64,000 nt of DNA. It comes from Flavobacteriales bacterium UBA6693. GTDB taxonomy: Bacteria > Bacteroidota > Bacteroidia > Flavobacteriales > Weeksellaceae. Below the pieces are notes generated by a model, which saw only the letters and a program-made list of their open reading frames with translations, did not search any database and was not told where the DNA came from. Shown one piece after another: positions 26,966-36,283 of the stretch. The stretch is from assembly GCA_002454815.1 (NCBI GenBank), contig DKJL01000006.1, positions 376,843 through 440,842 on the forward strand. The letters are read 5' to 3'. Numbering within the stretch: the stretch's first letter is position 1; each line of letters opens with the position of its first letter. Made by a program: the position numbers and the translations under genes.

Positions 26966-27847
26966 TTATTCCTTTTCGGTGCTCGCTGCTATTTCTGCTG
27001 CCCGCTGTTTGTCGGCCAGTTCTTTTTTGCGCGCTTCCACTTTTTTCTCAAGTTCTGCAAAATCCTCCTTTTCTTTCTGCAGGCGGTTGCGAAGCTCCAG
27101 CGCGGTTTTAGAAATGTCTGTATCAGGCATTTCACGCTCAATTTGTTTAGTGAAAGTCAACGCGTCTTCGATGCGGTCTCTTTTCAGGTCATAAATAGAA
27201 TTCACCGCAAGTTCATAGCGAGATTTCAGTATATAATCATAAATCTTTGTGCGCAACTTGGTACTGGGAAAATCTTCCAGAACATTTTCGAAAGAGGTCG
27301 CTGCCGCTTTATAATCGGCCATTTTGTAATATTGTCGCGCGTTTTCGTAAGCCTTAAATTCGAGTTTATAAGTCAGCTCATCAATTAATTCATTGATGTT
27401 TTTGCCCCGTTCTGCGTTGGGATAATTGTTCAGGAAGTTCTGCATCTCATTGATGGCCAGTTCGGTGCTGGTTTGATCGAGATTATAATCCATGCTTCCT
27501 TCATAGTAACAAAGTGCCGACATATATGCCGCATCTTCTGCGCGCGGATCCTGCGGAAATGTTACCGAGAAGTTCTTGAACTGGTGTCCCGCAAGTTTAT
27601 AATTGCGGTCATAATAATTAGCGTAGGCAGAATTATAAACCACGTTCGGCGCATCGTCGGTACCCGCCACAAAGTTGGAAAGCCGTTCGTACAGCGCCAG
27701 CGCATCTTTCCATTTCTTTTTCTCGAAATTTTCGTTGGCAATCTGCAGGATGTACTCTTTGTCAGCACTTTTCAGGGCTTTTTCCTGTTGCTTATTGCAG
27801 GCCGACAGCGTAATGATCGCGATGAGTACGAGAAGGTATTTTTTCAT
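26966..27847 (-). CDS. bamD: Outer membrane protein assembly factor BamD
   Basis: BamD is a lipoprotein of the Bam complex that inserts beta-barrel proteins into the outer membrane. The 293 residues have a lipobox ending ITLSAC (Cys17) and TPR-like helical repeats (EKKKWKDALALYERLSNF, YKLAGHQFKNFSVTFP, NEMQNFLNNYPNAE, KAAATSFENVLEDFP), followed by a charged coiled-coil tail (EKKVEARKKELADKQRAAE). The ATG at 27847 gives a proper signal; the longer frame does not. Confidence 0.93.
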   Translation of the reverse strand: MKKYLLVLIAIITLSACNKQQEKALKSADKEYILQIANENFEKKKWKDALALYERLSNFVAGTDDAPNVVYNSAYANYYDRNYKLAGHQFKNFSVTFPQDPRAEDAAYMSALCYYEGSMDYNLDQTSTELAINEMQNFLNNYPNAERGKNINELIDELTYKLEFKAYENARQYYKMADYKAAATSFENVLEDFPSTKLRTKIYDYILKSRYELAVNSIYDLKRDRIEDALTFTKQIEREMPDTDISKTALELRNRLQKEKEDFAELEKKVEARKKELADKQRAAEIAASTEKE

Positions 27848-27946
27848 AAATATAATATTGCCGCAAGTGCCGCGCACAGTGGCGCCGCTTGCGTGTGCAA
27901 AAATATAACTTTTTTACCAATAGATTTTTTTTTATGATACTTTAAC

Positions 27947-28582
27947 TCATTTGGTTGGTATCACCTGATAGCCCAACAGTGAAAATACCGTGACCAGGAG
28001 GTTTGCCATTATTTTTTTCTGTGCTTCGTCGAGATAGTTTTCTTCTGACGCGGAAACATACAACTCGTAGAAATTCTTGTTCCGGATGACGAAGAGCGAT
28101 GAGCCAACAATTATCGTTAGAATATCTTCGGCTTTTGGCGCGGTGACAAAAACACCGGTTGTCACTCCTTTTTTTACTACGTCGTCAATTTTTGAAGTGA
28201 AAGTATTGTAAAATTCCAACAGATCTTCCTTTAAGTGTTCCGTGTGACGAAGTTCTTGCGTGACGAATCCGTGGAAATAATTATATTTAAATAATTGAGT
28301 GACAACGTATTTTACCAGTTCTTTCATCTGCATTTCGGGTTTGCCTTCGCGGATGATTTCAGCAAATTCCGCAAAACTTTCTCTGGTTTTCTGCACGCGA
28401 TAGCGGTAGAGATACGACATCATTTTTTCTTTCGAACCAAAATAATAAGAAATCATCGCCACATTGATGTTCGCCGCTGCAGAAATTTCGCGTACGGAAG
28501 TACCTTCGAAGCCCTTTTTTGCAATGAGTTTTTCGGCAACGTTTAATATATGGATCTGTTTATCAGTAAATTTTTTCTTCAT
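27947..28582 (-). CDS. TetR/AcrR family transcriptional regulator
   Basis: The 211-residue protein has the N-terminal TetR DNA-binding domain (about 8-55; FEGTSVREISAAANINVAM, YYFGSKEKMMSYLYRYR) and a helical ligand-binding part. TetR proteins usually repress nearby efflux or metabolic genes. The immediate neighbours are bamD downstream and tatD divergent, neither an obvious target, so the regulon and ligand are unknown. Confidence 0.92.
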   Translation of the reverse strand: MKKKFTDKQIHILNVAEKLIAKKGFEGTSVREISAAANINVAMISYYFGSKEKMMSYLYRYRVQKTRESFAEFAEIIREGKPEMQMKELVKYVVTQLFKYNYFHGFVTQELRHTEHLKEDLLEFYNTFTSKIDDVVKKGVTTGVFVTAPKAEDILTIIVGSSLFVIRNKNFYELYVSASEENYLDEAQKKIMANLLVTVFSLLGYQVIPTK

Positions 28583-28665
28583 ACGTTGGTACTTTCGAGT
28601 AAAGTTAATTAAATTTTAAACTTAATGTTTAATTTTTTACTACCGTATTTTAGCTATTTTTGACG

Positions 28666-29301
28666 ATGCGATATTTCGATTTTCACCATCATCACCGCAA
28701 CATTTCGTACGGAATCTACAATCTGAAGTTATACGAAACTGCGCCATCGCATTATTTTTCCGCAGGCATCCACCCTGTTTTTCCTGGTGAAACGGCTGAG
28801 AAAGAATGGTCGTGGCTTTACAAATCCGCCGCAAACCCGAATTGTCTGGCCATCGGTGAATGTGGTTTGGATGCATTTTCGCAGCGCAGCGAAGAGGAAC
28901 AGGAAAGACTTTTAGTTCGGCAAATCGAGCTGGCCAATGAGTTGCGCAAACCGCTCATTATTCACTGCGTCCGGAGATTTCCGACGTTGGTTGCTCTTTC
29001 AAAAAAAGCTGAAGTTCCGCTTGTTGTACATGGTTTCAACAAAAAAGAAACGGTAGGTAGGCTACTTTACGAAAACGATTTTTATTTAAGTTTTGGCAAA
29101 TCGTTGCTGCATAACGTAAATTTGCAGGAATTTGCGCGTCAGTTCCCGCTGGAACGTACCTTTCTTGAAACGGACGCTGCAGACTTTGATCTTAAACAGC
29201 TTTACATTCTGCTTGCTGACTTAAAAGCAATGTCGTTGCCGCAACTTCAGAACAAAATTGCAGAAAATTTGAAAATTTTTAATATTGATTTAAATGAATA
29301 A
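28666..29301 (+). CDS. TatD family metal-dependent hydrolase (short form)
   Basis: TatD proteins are metal-dependent DNases or deoxyribonuclease-like hydrolases with a TIM-barrel fold. The 211 residues carry HHHH near the start (in the place of HxH), AGIHPVF, AIGECGLDAF, IHCVRRFPTL, VHGFNK and LETDAADF. This is shorter than the usual 255-265 residues, yet all metal-site blocks are present. The ATG at 28666 is preferred over a TTG six bases upstream. TATTTTTG at 28655-28662 sits only 3 nt before the ATG. It overlaps the next gene by 8 nt. Confidence 0.88.
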   Translation: MRYFDFHHHHRNISYGIYNLKLYETAPSHYFSAGIHPVFPGETAEKEWSWLYKSAANPNCLAIGECGLDAFSQRSEEEQERLLVRQIELANELRKPLIIHCVRRFPTLVALSKKAEVPLVVHGFNKKETVGRLLYENDFYLSFGKSLLHNVNLQEFARQFPLERTFLETDAADFDLKQLYILLADLKAMSLPQLQNKIAENLKIFNIDLNE

Positions 29302-30022
29302 AGATTGGCTGGAACGCGCCGAGTTGCTCGTCACCGAAGAAGGTCTTCATAAACTGTCGTCCGCGAATCTCCTCGTAGTCGGTCTCGGCGGTGTGGGTTC
29401 TTTTGCGGCAGAATTTCTGGCGCGCGCCGGGGTGGGAAAGATGACCATTGTAGACGGCGATACGGTAGATCTTACCAATATTAACCGGCAATTACCGGCG
29501 CTGAGGTCTACGGTGGGGCAGGCGAAAGTAGAAGTGGTGGCGGCCCGTTTGCTGGATATAAATCCTGAACTTCAATTGATAAAGAAAAATCAGTTTCTGG
29601 ATCCGGAAGACATGGCAGCTATTTTGGCCGGAGAAAAATTTGACTACGTCCTGGATTGTATCGACAGTGTTTCGCCCAAAATTAACTTGATTCGCAGCGC
29701 GCGACGTCAGAAAACCAAGATTGTCAGCTGTATGGGTGCCGGCGGAAAGCTGGATCCCGCGAAAGTGCTGGTGCGCGACATCAGCAAAACCAATAATTGC
29801 CATTTGGCGCGGCAGGTGCGCAAACGGCTAAAAAAAGACAACATCAACAAAGGAGTTCGCTGCGTTTTTTCTTCCGAGATACAGGACGAGGCGAGCCTCA
29901 AACTGACGGACGGCAGCAATTATAAAAGATCATTCTACGGTACCATCAGCTATATCCCGGCGCTTTTCGGTTTGTATGCTGCGGCTGAAGTCATAAATTA
30001 TTTACTGAAAAAAAATGACTGA
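29294..30022 (+). CDS. tcdA: tRNA threonylcarbamoyladenosine dehydratase
   Basis: TcdA (CsdL) uses ATP to cyclise t6A37 in tRNAs that read ANN codons into ct6A. The 242 residues have the E1/ThiF-like nucleotide site GLGGVGSFAAEFLARAG (about 31-47), VDGDTVDLTNINRQLPA, DCIDSVSPK and the family block ARQVRKRLKKDNI. It overlaps tatD and rnpA by 8 nt each, so the three genes are translationally coupled. Confidence 0.95.
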   Translation: MNKDWLERAELLVTEEGLHKLSSANLLVVGLGGVGSFAAEFLARAGVGKMTIVDGDTVDLTNINRQLPALRSTVGQAKVEVVAARLLDINPELQLIKKNQFLDPEDMAAILAGEKFDYVLDCIDSVSPKINLIRSARRQKTKIVSCMGAGGKLDPAKVLVRDISKTNNCHLARQVRKRLKKDNINKGVRCVFSSEIQDEASLKLTDGSNYKRSFYGTISYIPALFGLYAAAEVINYLLKKND

Positions 30023-30392
30023 TTTTTCCTACGGTGTTGCCCGAAAATTAAAGCAAAAACGCGAAATCGATTTACTTTTCCAAAAAGGAAAATGGCAAAC
30101 CTGTGGAAATGTGCGCATTATCACTTTAAATTTAACCGACAGAGCGCAGGAAGATTTCAATTGTGAAAATCCCAAAGTTGGCGTTTCAGTTTCAAAAAGA
30201 CTGTATAAACGCGCGGTGGACCGTAACCGGATCAAACGGCTTTTGCGGGAATGCTACCGGCTGAATAAAGATGCATTTTCGGCGCGCTTCGGCGAAAGTT
30301 CGCTTTCGATGCTTTTCTGGGTTTCGAAAGAAAAACCGACCGGCCTGGAGGCGGTAATGCGGGACTTTCAAAAACTGTGTGCGCCGAAATAA
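30015..30392 (+). CDS. rnpA: Ribonuclease P protein component
   Basis: RnpA is the protein subunit of RNase P, which matures tRNA 5' ends. The 125 residues have the basic signature SKRLYKRAVDRNRIKRLLRE (RNR motif) and the N-terminal KLKQKREIDLLFQKGK. The usual neighbour rpmH is absent here; instead it is coupled to tcdA, so this tRNA-modification and tRNA-processing pair share a transcript. Confidence 0.96.
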   Translation: MTDFSYGVARKLKQKREIDLLFQKGKWQTCGNVRIITLNLTDRAQEDFNCENPKVGVSVSKRLYKRAVDRNRIKRLLRECYRLNKDAFSARFGESSLSMLFWVSKEKPTGLEAVMRDFQKLCAPK

Positions 30393-30469
30393 TTTATTGC
30401 TTCTCCAGCATTTTAAGTGTTAGAATTAAATAAACCGAAATTCGGAATCATCGTAAACAAAAACAAGTT

Positions 30470-32332
30470 TTATCGGTTGTTTTTTTGTCTTAATTCTTTG
30501 ATCGCGGCGATCTGTCCGTCGTAATGTTTCTTTTTGTGCGGATGTTTTTCTGTTAAAACATGGAACGCTTTAATCGCCTTGGCGTATAATTTTTGTTCAA
30601 TGTAAAGGGTGGCCAGCGTCTCGGTCATCAAGTGCCAGATGTCATCAGTACGTTCCCGGATCACAAAATCTGATTCGTCGCGCAGCTTTGAAATTTTCGG
30701 TTCTTTTTCGATAAAATTTTCAATTACCTTATTTTTTACTTCGGTAATTGATATTTCAATTTTGGTATCAGCGGTTTCGCTGCGATCAATTTTCAGCCAA
30801 CTTTGCCAAGTATTAATAAATGCCGGAACATTGCTGTCGGGCTCGGACTGATCGGTTTGTTCCTTTGTTTCAGCGATTGTATTTTGAGTCTTTTCGACGG
30901 GAACGTCTTCCTCTTTTCCAGGGTTAGCGGTTGCAGCGAATGCGGGTTTTGCTCCAGTTGTCCGGGTGTTGATTAACGCGTCGGGCGTAGAAGTTGAGAG
31001 GGTCATCGGCTTCCAGTCTGAACGCGGCTCTGCCTGTTTTTCGGTTTCATTTTTTTTAGATTCTTCAACCGGCGTCAACGGTGCGTCTTCGCTTTCTTTC
31101 TTTTCGTTTTTAAATTCAAAAGATTGTGTTTCAGCAAAGTTAACATCTTGGCTTTCAGTGCCTTCGTCTGCTACTTTCTTTGGAGTTTTTTTGGATGCCT
31201 GCAGTTTTGCTTCCACTTCGGCAATCAGGCGCTGCCGTTCTTCTTCGTGGCGATTCGGCGCCTTTGCTGGTACGGGCTGCTCTGCTTTTTCAGGTTTTGG
31301 GGCTGCGATTTTCACATCAGACAGGAATTCTTCTAATCCGTGAAAACTCACTTTTGCAGAATCCTCAATTTCAGCTTTTTCTGTGTTGATTTTATTTTCC
31401 TGAATATTGGTTTCTCTTGTAAAGGTTTCCGCATCAGCGCTTTCGGTGAATTCCGGCTCTGCAGTTCCCTGTTCGTTTTCGTTTTTTTTGATCACCTCGA
31501 ACTGCTCTTCCTCATAGGTAACCGCAGGCTTCGCAGGTTCGTTATCTACAGTTAATTCCTTGGATTCATCGACAGTGGCGGCTTCCGATTCCGGTATCGC
31601 AGTTTCTGCATCCGTTATTTCTTCTAAATCAGTGATCAGTTGATTTTCATCGGCAAACTGTACGTCTAATTTTTCTGAAATTTGATCGTTCTCAGAGTTT
31701 ATACCTGACGGCGTCGGCTCAGTGGCTAAATCTGCCGCAACGATTTCCTGCTCTTCCTGCAACACAATTGTACCGGATTCCAGCGTCGCTTCGAGATCGA
31801 TCACCGGCCCTTCCGTTGTCATAAAATCTTCCTCGCCCGGAAATAAAATTCGGTTTGTTTTGCCATTTACAACGACAGGGGCTGGTGTCTCTTTTGTTTT
31901 AGGTTCAACAGAAGTGTAAATATGGTGCGGTTCGGCGTTGTCACTAATATTTCTCTGCGTTTCAGCAGCCGGCGCGACAGCAATTGCAATTTCCGCACTG
32001 GAGTTTTCTTCAGTTGTAGTTTCTTCGTTGTCATCGCCTGCTTCCTTTTGTTCCAATGGCGCAGCGGGAGTTTCTTCAGTTAAGATTTCATCAGCAGAAC
32101 CTGCCGGATAATTTATAAACTGATATAGGATCTTTTTATCGGTGGTGTATGCGGCGGTTACAGAAAGTTCGCCGGCATAATCATCCTGCGCGTAGCGATG
32201 AGTTCCCAGCAGATGCAGCGCGCGTAGACTTTGGACATAAGGGAATCTGTCAATTTCTTTTTTTAATAGATCGACATCTTGTACTCCGATCAACTCGGGA
32301 TTTTTTACTAATTCTAAAATTCGTCCGTTCAT
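30470..32332 (-). CDS. Large acidic protein of unknown function
   Basis: The 620-residue protein has a conserved N-terminal segment (about 1-70, NPELIGVQDVDLLKKEIDRFPY and LRALHLLGTHRYAQDDY), a very long low-complexity acidic centre (about 80-520) rich in Glu, Thr, Ala and Pro, and a C-terminal TPR-like helical part (LATLYIEQKLYAKAIKAFHVL). No signal peptide is seen. The function is unknown. The ends resemble a conserved gene that follows lptE in Flavobacteriia. It begins 1 bp after lptE stops, so it is in the same operon. The disordered centre suggests a flexible scaffold; this is inferred. Confidence 0.8.
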   Translation of the reverse strand: MNGRILELVKNPELIGVQDVDLLKKEIDRFPYVQSLRALHLLGTHRYAQDDYAGELSVTAAYTTDKKILYQFINYPAGSADEILTEETPAAPLEQKEAGDDNEETTTEENSSAEIAIAVAPAAETQRNISDNAEPHHIYTSVEPKTKETPAPVVVNGKTNRILFPGEEDFMTTEGPVIDLEATLESGTIVLQEEQEIVAADLATEPTPSGINSENDQISEKLDVQFADENQLITDLEEITDAETAIPESEAATVDESKELTVDNEPAKPAVTYEEEQFEVIKKNENEQGTAEPEFTESADAETFTRETNIQENKINTEKAEIEDSAKVSFHGLEEFLSDVKIAAPKPEKAEQPVPAKAPNRHEEERQRLIAEVEAKLQASKKTPKKVADEGTESQDVNFAETQSFEFKNEKKESEDAPLTPVEESKKNETEKQAEPRSDWKPMTLSTSTPDALINTRTTGAKPAFAATANPGKEEDVPVEKTQNTIAETKEQTDQSEPDSNVPAFINTWQSWLKIDRSETADTKIEISITEVKNKVIENFIEKEPKISKLRDESDFVIRERTDDIWHLMTETLATLYIEQKLYAKAIKAFHVLTEKHPHKKKHYDGQIAAIKELRQKNNR

Positions 32333-32333
32333 C

Positions 32334-32879
32334 TTACCAATACGCTACAATATCGTTAAAAATTTTATTGATGATTCTTTCGTTCACCAGCTGTACCTGC
32401 GAGGTTTCGATGGCATTTAAGTCCAAATCACTGCTGAATACCGCCTCATCCGAATAAGTCCGGTCAAAACTTTTTTCGGGTTCAATTTTATTTTCATAGT
32501 GAACTCTCACCACAATGGTCAGCTTATTCTGTGCTGCCTGTATATTTCCGCCCGGGGCGTTGACGGAGCTGGAGATGGTAGTAGGCGTGATCGAATAATC
32601 CGTTATTTCACCTTCAATTAAAATATCCGGATTCTCCGTAGTTCCTTTCAAAGAGGTACGCAAAAACCGGTTTTGCAGCGCGGTAGAAAACTGTTGAGAA
32701 AGAGAAGCGTTCATTAGCGGTGCATTGTTCGGAAAAGTCCGTACTTCAATAGTTTTGGTGTCTGCACTTAAAGACGAGCCATCGAAAGTATAACACCCCG
32801 ACAGCAAGAAAAGTGCAAGAAAATAAAATATTTTTAGACCGCTATCTGAAGTAAAATTTCCATTTTGAAAGTTATTCAT
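32334..32879 (-). CDS. lptE: LptE-family outer membrane lipoprotein
   Basis: LptE forms the outer-membrane plug and barrel complex with LptD for LPS export. The 181 residues have a lipobox FLLSGC (Cys29) and the Bacteroidota LptE pattern: IEVRTFPNNAPL near the start of the mature part, QQFSTALQNRFLRTS and GEITDYSITPTT. The ATG shares one base with the TGA of the upstream sigma-54 activator, so translation is coupled. Confidence 0.88.
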   Translation of the reverse strand: MNNFQNGNFTSDSGLKIFYFLALFLLSGCYTFDGSSLSADTKTIEVRTFPNNAPLMNASLSQQFSTALQNRFLRTSLKGTTENPDILIEGEITDYSITPTTISSSVNAPGGNIQAAQNKLTIVVRVHYENKIEPEKSFDRTYSDEAVFSSDLDLNAIETSQVQLVNERIINKIFNDIVAYW

Positions 32880-34156
32880 CAGTCTTCTAAATTATATTGT
32901 TTGATCTTGCGGTAAAGGGTCCGCTGCGAAATACCGAGTTCATCGGCAGCCTTGTTGCGTCGGCCATTGTGTTTTTCCAGTGCCTTCACAATAAGTTCGC
33001 GCTCGTTGTTTTGCAGTGAAAGCGAAGCGGCTTTGGTTTCCTCCACTTCAATATCTTCCACATCGTCATATTCTTCGTCATGTTCGGGCATCATCGGTTT
33101 CGAGTGATAAGGTGCGTTGCCCTGCTGTTCAAAATAAAGCAGCGAGTTCGGATTTTGCACTTGTGTTTCAGGTGTGAAAACCCGGTTGATCAGGTTTTTT
33201 TCCTGATGACTCAAGTCGCTGTTACCGCGGTTTTTTATCAGTTCTGAGGTGAGCGATTTCAGATCGTTCAAATCATTGCGCATATCAAACAGAATCTTAT
33301 ACATGATCTCCCGCTCGGAATGAAATTCATTGGAAGAAATTCCGCCTTTGGCAATCACCGCCGGTAACTGCGACTGAATCGGGATATATTCCGCGAGTTT
33401 GGCGCCGCTCACCGTCCTTTCCTGTTCTACCACGGTCATTTGCTCGACAAGGTTTCTTAGCTGCCGTACATTCCCCGGAAAAGGATAATTTTCCAGATAG
33501 TGCACCGCGTCGTCACTCAGCACCAATTCCGGCATACGGTATTTTTCCGCAAAATCAATGGCAAATTTGCGGAAGAGCAGATGGATGTCGCCTTTCCGTT
33601 CGCGCAGCGGCGGCATATCGATTTGCACGGTGTTGAGGCGGTAATACAAATCTTCGCGGAAGCGGCCGTCGTTAATGGCATTCAGCATATTGACATTGGT
33701 CGCTGCCACGATGCGCACATTGGTTTTTTGGATCTGGGAAGAGCCTACTTTCATAAATTCACCGCTTTCGAGCACGCGCAAAAGCCGCACCTGAGTCTGC
33801 AGTGGCAATTCCCCGACTTCATCAAGAAAAATCGTTCCGCCGTCCGCTACTTCAAAATAACCTTTTCGGGTGGAAGTGGCGCCCGTGAAGGCTCCTTTTT
33901 CATGGCCAAACAACTCAGAATCAATGGTTCCTTCGGGAATGGCTCCGCAGTTTACCACAATATAAGGCTGATGTTTCCGGCGCGATTCGCTATGGATAAT
34001 TTTCGGGATAAACTCTTTTCCCACACCGCTTTCTCCCATCACCAGCACAGAAATGTCGGTGGGCGCTACCTGTATGGCTTTCTGCAGTGCGCGGTTCAGC
34101 ACCGGATAATTTCCAATGATGGCAAAACGCGTCTTGATCGATTGTAAGTCTGTCAT
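32879..34156 (-). CDS. Sigma-54 dependent transcriptional activator
   Basis: The 425-residue protein consists of a AAA+ domain with Walker A GESGVGKE (41-48), the sigma-54 contact loop GAFTGA (88-93) and DGGTIFLDEVGELP, and a C-terminal Fis-type HTH (about 385-423, NKAADELGISQRTLYRKIKQ). There is no receiver or sensor domain before the AAA+ part, so control must come from another protein or be constitutive. The region 285-380 is a low-complexity linker. It heads the lptE operon, the usual place in this class. No rpoN lies in the window. Confidence 0.95.
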   Translation of the reverse strand: MTDLQSIKTRFAIIGNYPVLNRALQKAIQVAPTDISVLVMGESGVGKEFIPKIIHSESRRKHQPYIVVNCGAIPEGTIDSELFGHEKGAFTGATSTRKGYFEVADGGTIFLDEVGELPLQTQVRLLRVLESGEFMKVGSSQIQKTNVRIVAATNVNMLNAINDGRFREDLYYRLNTVQIDMPPLRERKGDIHLLFRKFAIDFAEKYRMPELVLSDDAVHYLENYPFPGNVRQLRNLVEQMTVVEQERTVSGAKLAEYIPIQSQLPAVIAKGGISSNEFHSEREIMYKILFDMRNDLNDLKSLTSELIKNRGNSDLSHQEKNLINRVFTPETQVQNPNSLLYFEQQGNAPYHSKPMMPEHDEEYDDVEDIEVEETKAASLSLQNNERELIVKALEKHNGRRNKAADELGISQRTLYRKIKQYNLED

Positions 34157-34240
34157 TGCGAGGTAACCTAAATTATATTTTTAACTACAAACGTATTTAT
34201 CTAAATAAAAACGGCCGTACTTTTAGTTGATTAAAATTAA

Positions 34241-35674
34241 TTAAACCGTGCTGCCCAGCAACGTTCCCTGTGTATTATCATACACAAATACGGAAACGGT
34301 ATCGCCCAGCTTCTGGCCTTCCAGTTTATCAAAAACGCAAACTGCATTCTGCGAGGTCCTGCCTTTCCATTGGTTTTCGTCCTTGCGCGAAGTTCCTTCG
34401 ATAAGAACTTCATGATTTTTGCCCACATAAGACTGCATCCGCTTGCGTGAAAGCTCACCCTGCAAAGCGATGATCTGTGCCAGACGGCGCTGTTTCACGT
34501 CCGCTGGAATATTATCTTCCATTTTTTTGTGCGCGGGCGTTCCGGGCCGTTCGGAATAGGCGAACATGTAACCATAGTCATATTCCACCTCACGCATCAG
34601 CGACAAGGTAAGTTCATGATCTTCTTCGGTCTCGTCGCAAAATCCGACGATCATGTCCTGGGAAAATGCGATTTCGGGCACGATTTCCTTTGCTTTTTTT
34701 ATCAATGTTAAATATTCCTCGCGCGTATGCTGTCTGTTCATTTTTTCCAGCATACGGTCGCTGCCGCTCTGTACCGGCAAGTGGACGTATTTACAAATGT
34801 TTTTGTGTCGCGCCATTACTTCAAAAACATCCGTGGTCATGTCATGCGGATTGGACGTGGAAAAACGAATGCGCATTTCCGGTACGGCGACGGCCACCAT
34901 CTCCATCAACTGGGAAAAATTAATGGCAGTAAGCTGCTGCATTTCGGAGGCTTTCTTAAAATCTTTTTTGGCGCCACCACCGAACCAGAGATAAGAATCG
35001 ACATTCTGCCCAAGTAGCGTTACTTCTTTATATCCGTTGTTCCAAAGTTCGCGGCACTCTTCAACAATCGAGTGCGGATCCCGGCTGCGCTCGCGTCCGC
35101 GCGTAAAAGGAACCACGCAGAATGTGCACATATTATCGCAACCGCGCGTGATCGTTACAAATGCTGTGACGCCGTTGCCACCAAGACGCACGGGGCTGAT
35201 GTCGGCATACGTTTCATCTTTTGATAATATAACGTTGATGGCATCCCGGCCGCCTTCTGTTTCTTTCAGCAAGTTGGGTAAATCGCGGTACGCATCAGGA
35301 CCTACCACCAAATCGACCAAGTGTTCTTCCTCCAGAAACTTCGTTTTCAGCCGTTCGGCCATACAACCGAGAACGCCCACGGTAAGATTGGGCTTGGCTT
35401 TTTTTAAATTTTTAAATTGAGACAATCGCATCCGTACCGTTTGTTCCGCCTTTTCACGGATCGAGCAGGTATTTAGAAGGATGAGGTCGGCTTCTTCCTG
35501 ATTCAGCGTAGTATTGTAACCCTGTTCATTAAGAATGGAAGCGACAATTTCGGAGTCGGAAAAATTCATCTGGCAGCCGTAGCTTTCCAAAAACAGCTTT
35601 TTAGAATTTTGCGGTTTCTCAGCAATTGCGAATGCTTCACCTTGCTTTGTTTCGTCTATATATTTTTCTTGCAC
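34241..35674 (-). CDS. miaB: tRNA-2-methylthio-N6-dimethylallyladenosine synthase
   Basis: MiaB is a radical-SAM methylthiotransferase that adds a methylthio group to i6A37 in tRNAs. The 477 residues have the N-terminal UPF0004 domain (FLESYGCQMNFSDSE, Cys34), radical-SAM CxxxCxxC in RGCDNMCTFCVVPFTRGRE, and the C-terminal TRAM domain. The start is a GTG at 35674; no in-frame ATG precedes it before a stop, and the next ATG would remove the first cluster Cys region. TATCTTTG at 35730-35737 is a likely -7 element. Confidence 0.96.
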   Translation of the reverse strand: MQEKYIDETKQGEAFAIAEKPQNSKKLFLESYGCQMNFSDSEIVASILNEQGYNTTLNQEEADLILLNTCSIREKAEQTVRMRLSQFKNLKKAKPNLTVGVLGCMAERLKTKFLEEEHLVDLVVGPDAYRDLPNLLKETEGGRDAINVILSKDETYADISPVRLGGNGVTAFVTITRGCDNMCTFCVVPFTRGRERSRDPHSIVEECRELWNNGYKEVTLLGQNVDSYLWFGGGAKKDFKKASEMQQLTAINFSQLMEMVAVAVPEMRIRFSTSNPHDMTTDVFEVMARHKNICKYVHLPVQSGSDRMLEKMNRQHTREEYLTLIKKAKEIVPEIAFSQDMIVGFCDETEEDHELTLSLMREVEYDYGYMFAYSERPGTPAHKKMEDNIPADVKQRRLAQIIALQGELSRKRMQSYVGKNHEVLIEGTSRKDENQWKGRTSQNAVCVFDKLEGQKLGDTVSVFVYDNTQGTLLGSTV

Positions 35675-35966
35675 TTGACTATAAATTTTAAGTTTTGAAT
35701 TATGGATTTACAATTCAAAATTATGATTGCAAAGATAAGTATTTCTGTGACAGAATGGCAGAAGTTATTTTAAATTCTGCGGATAAGACTTCTAAATATT
35801 ATAGTTGTGGTTTTTATTTAGCTATTAAAAGTTTACTTTAGAAAAGAAAAAGTGTATTGCTTTATTTGAATTAATACTGCCTCATATTTAAGTTTCTGAG
35901 TTTTTATCTCCTCGTTTTGACTTTTATTTTTGTTACTTAACATTTTTATGTTAAACGATAAAAAAA

Positions 35967-36283
35967 AATTTATTTACAGGAGTTTGGATTAATGATGATC
36001 AGATTTTTAGCAATAAGTAAAAACCAATTTTTTTATAAATCCAACTTATCAGTACAAAATTGAAAGATGGGAAGTCAAAGTAAATGGAAACACAAGCTTT
36101 TTGAGTGTACAATCTAGTGATCATTCATTAAAAGACTTTTTATTTTCTCCTACTTTCACAGTTCGTTATGAGAACAGATCTACAGGAAATTTTGCATTAG
36201 AATATATTAACATTAGTGAAAGCTTTTACACACAAAAATTACTTCCGTTAAGTATCTTAATAGGCTTTAATAAAAATTTTTAA
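35967..36283 (+). pseudogene. Decayed tail of a probable outer-membrane barrel gene
   Basis: One frame reads NLFTGVWINDDQIFSNK then stops at 36018-36020. A second frame, shifted by one base, starts near 36017 and runs to 36283: VKTNFFINPTYQYKIERWEV ... TFTVRYENRSTG ... LSILIGFNKNF. The alternating polar/aromatic pattern and terminal Phe are those of an outer-membrane beta-barrel C-terminus. No start, signal peptide or upstream part remains. Parent gene is not identified. Confidence 0.5.

Noticed and set aside
33500..34147. Open frame of 215 codons opposite the sigma-54 activator
   Set aside because: Fully antisense to the conserved AAA+ domain; the composition follows the complement of those motifs.
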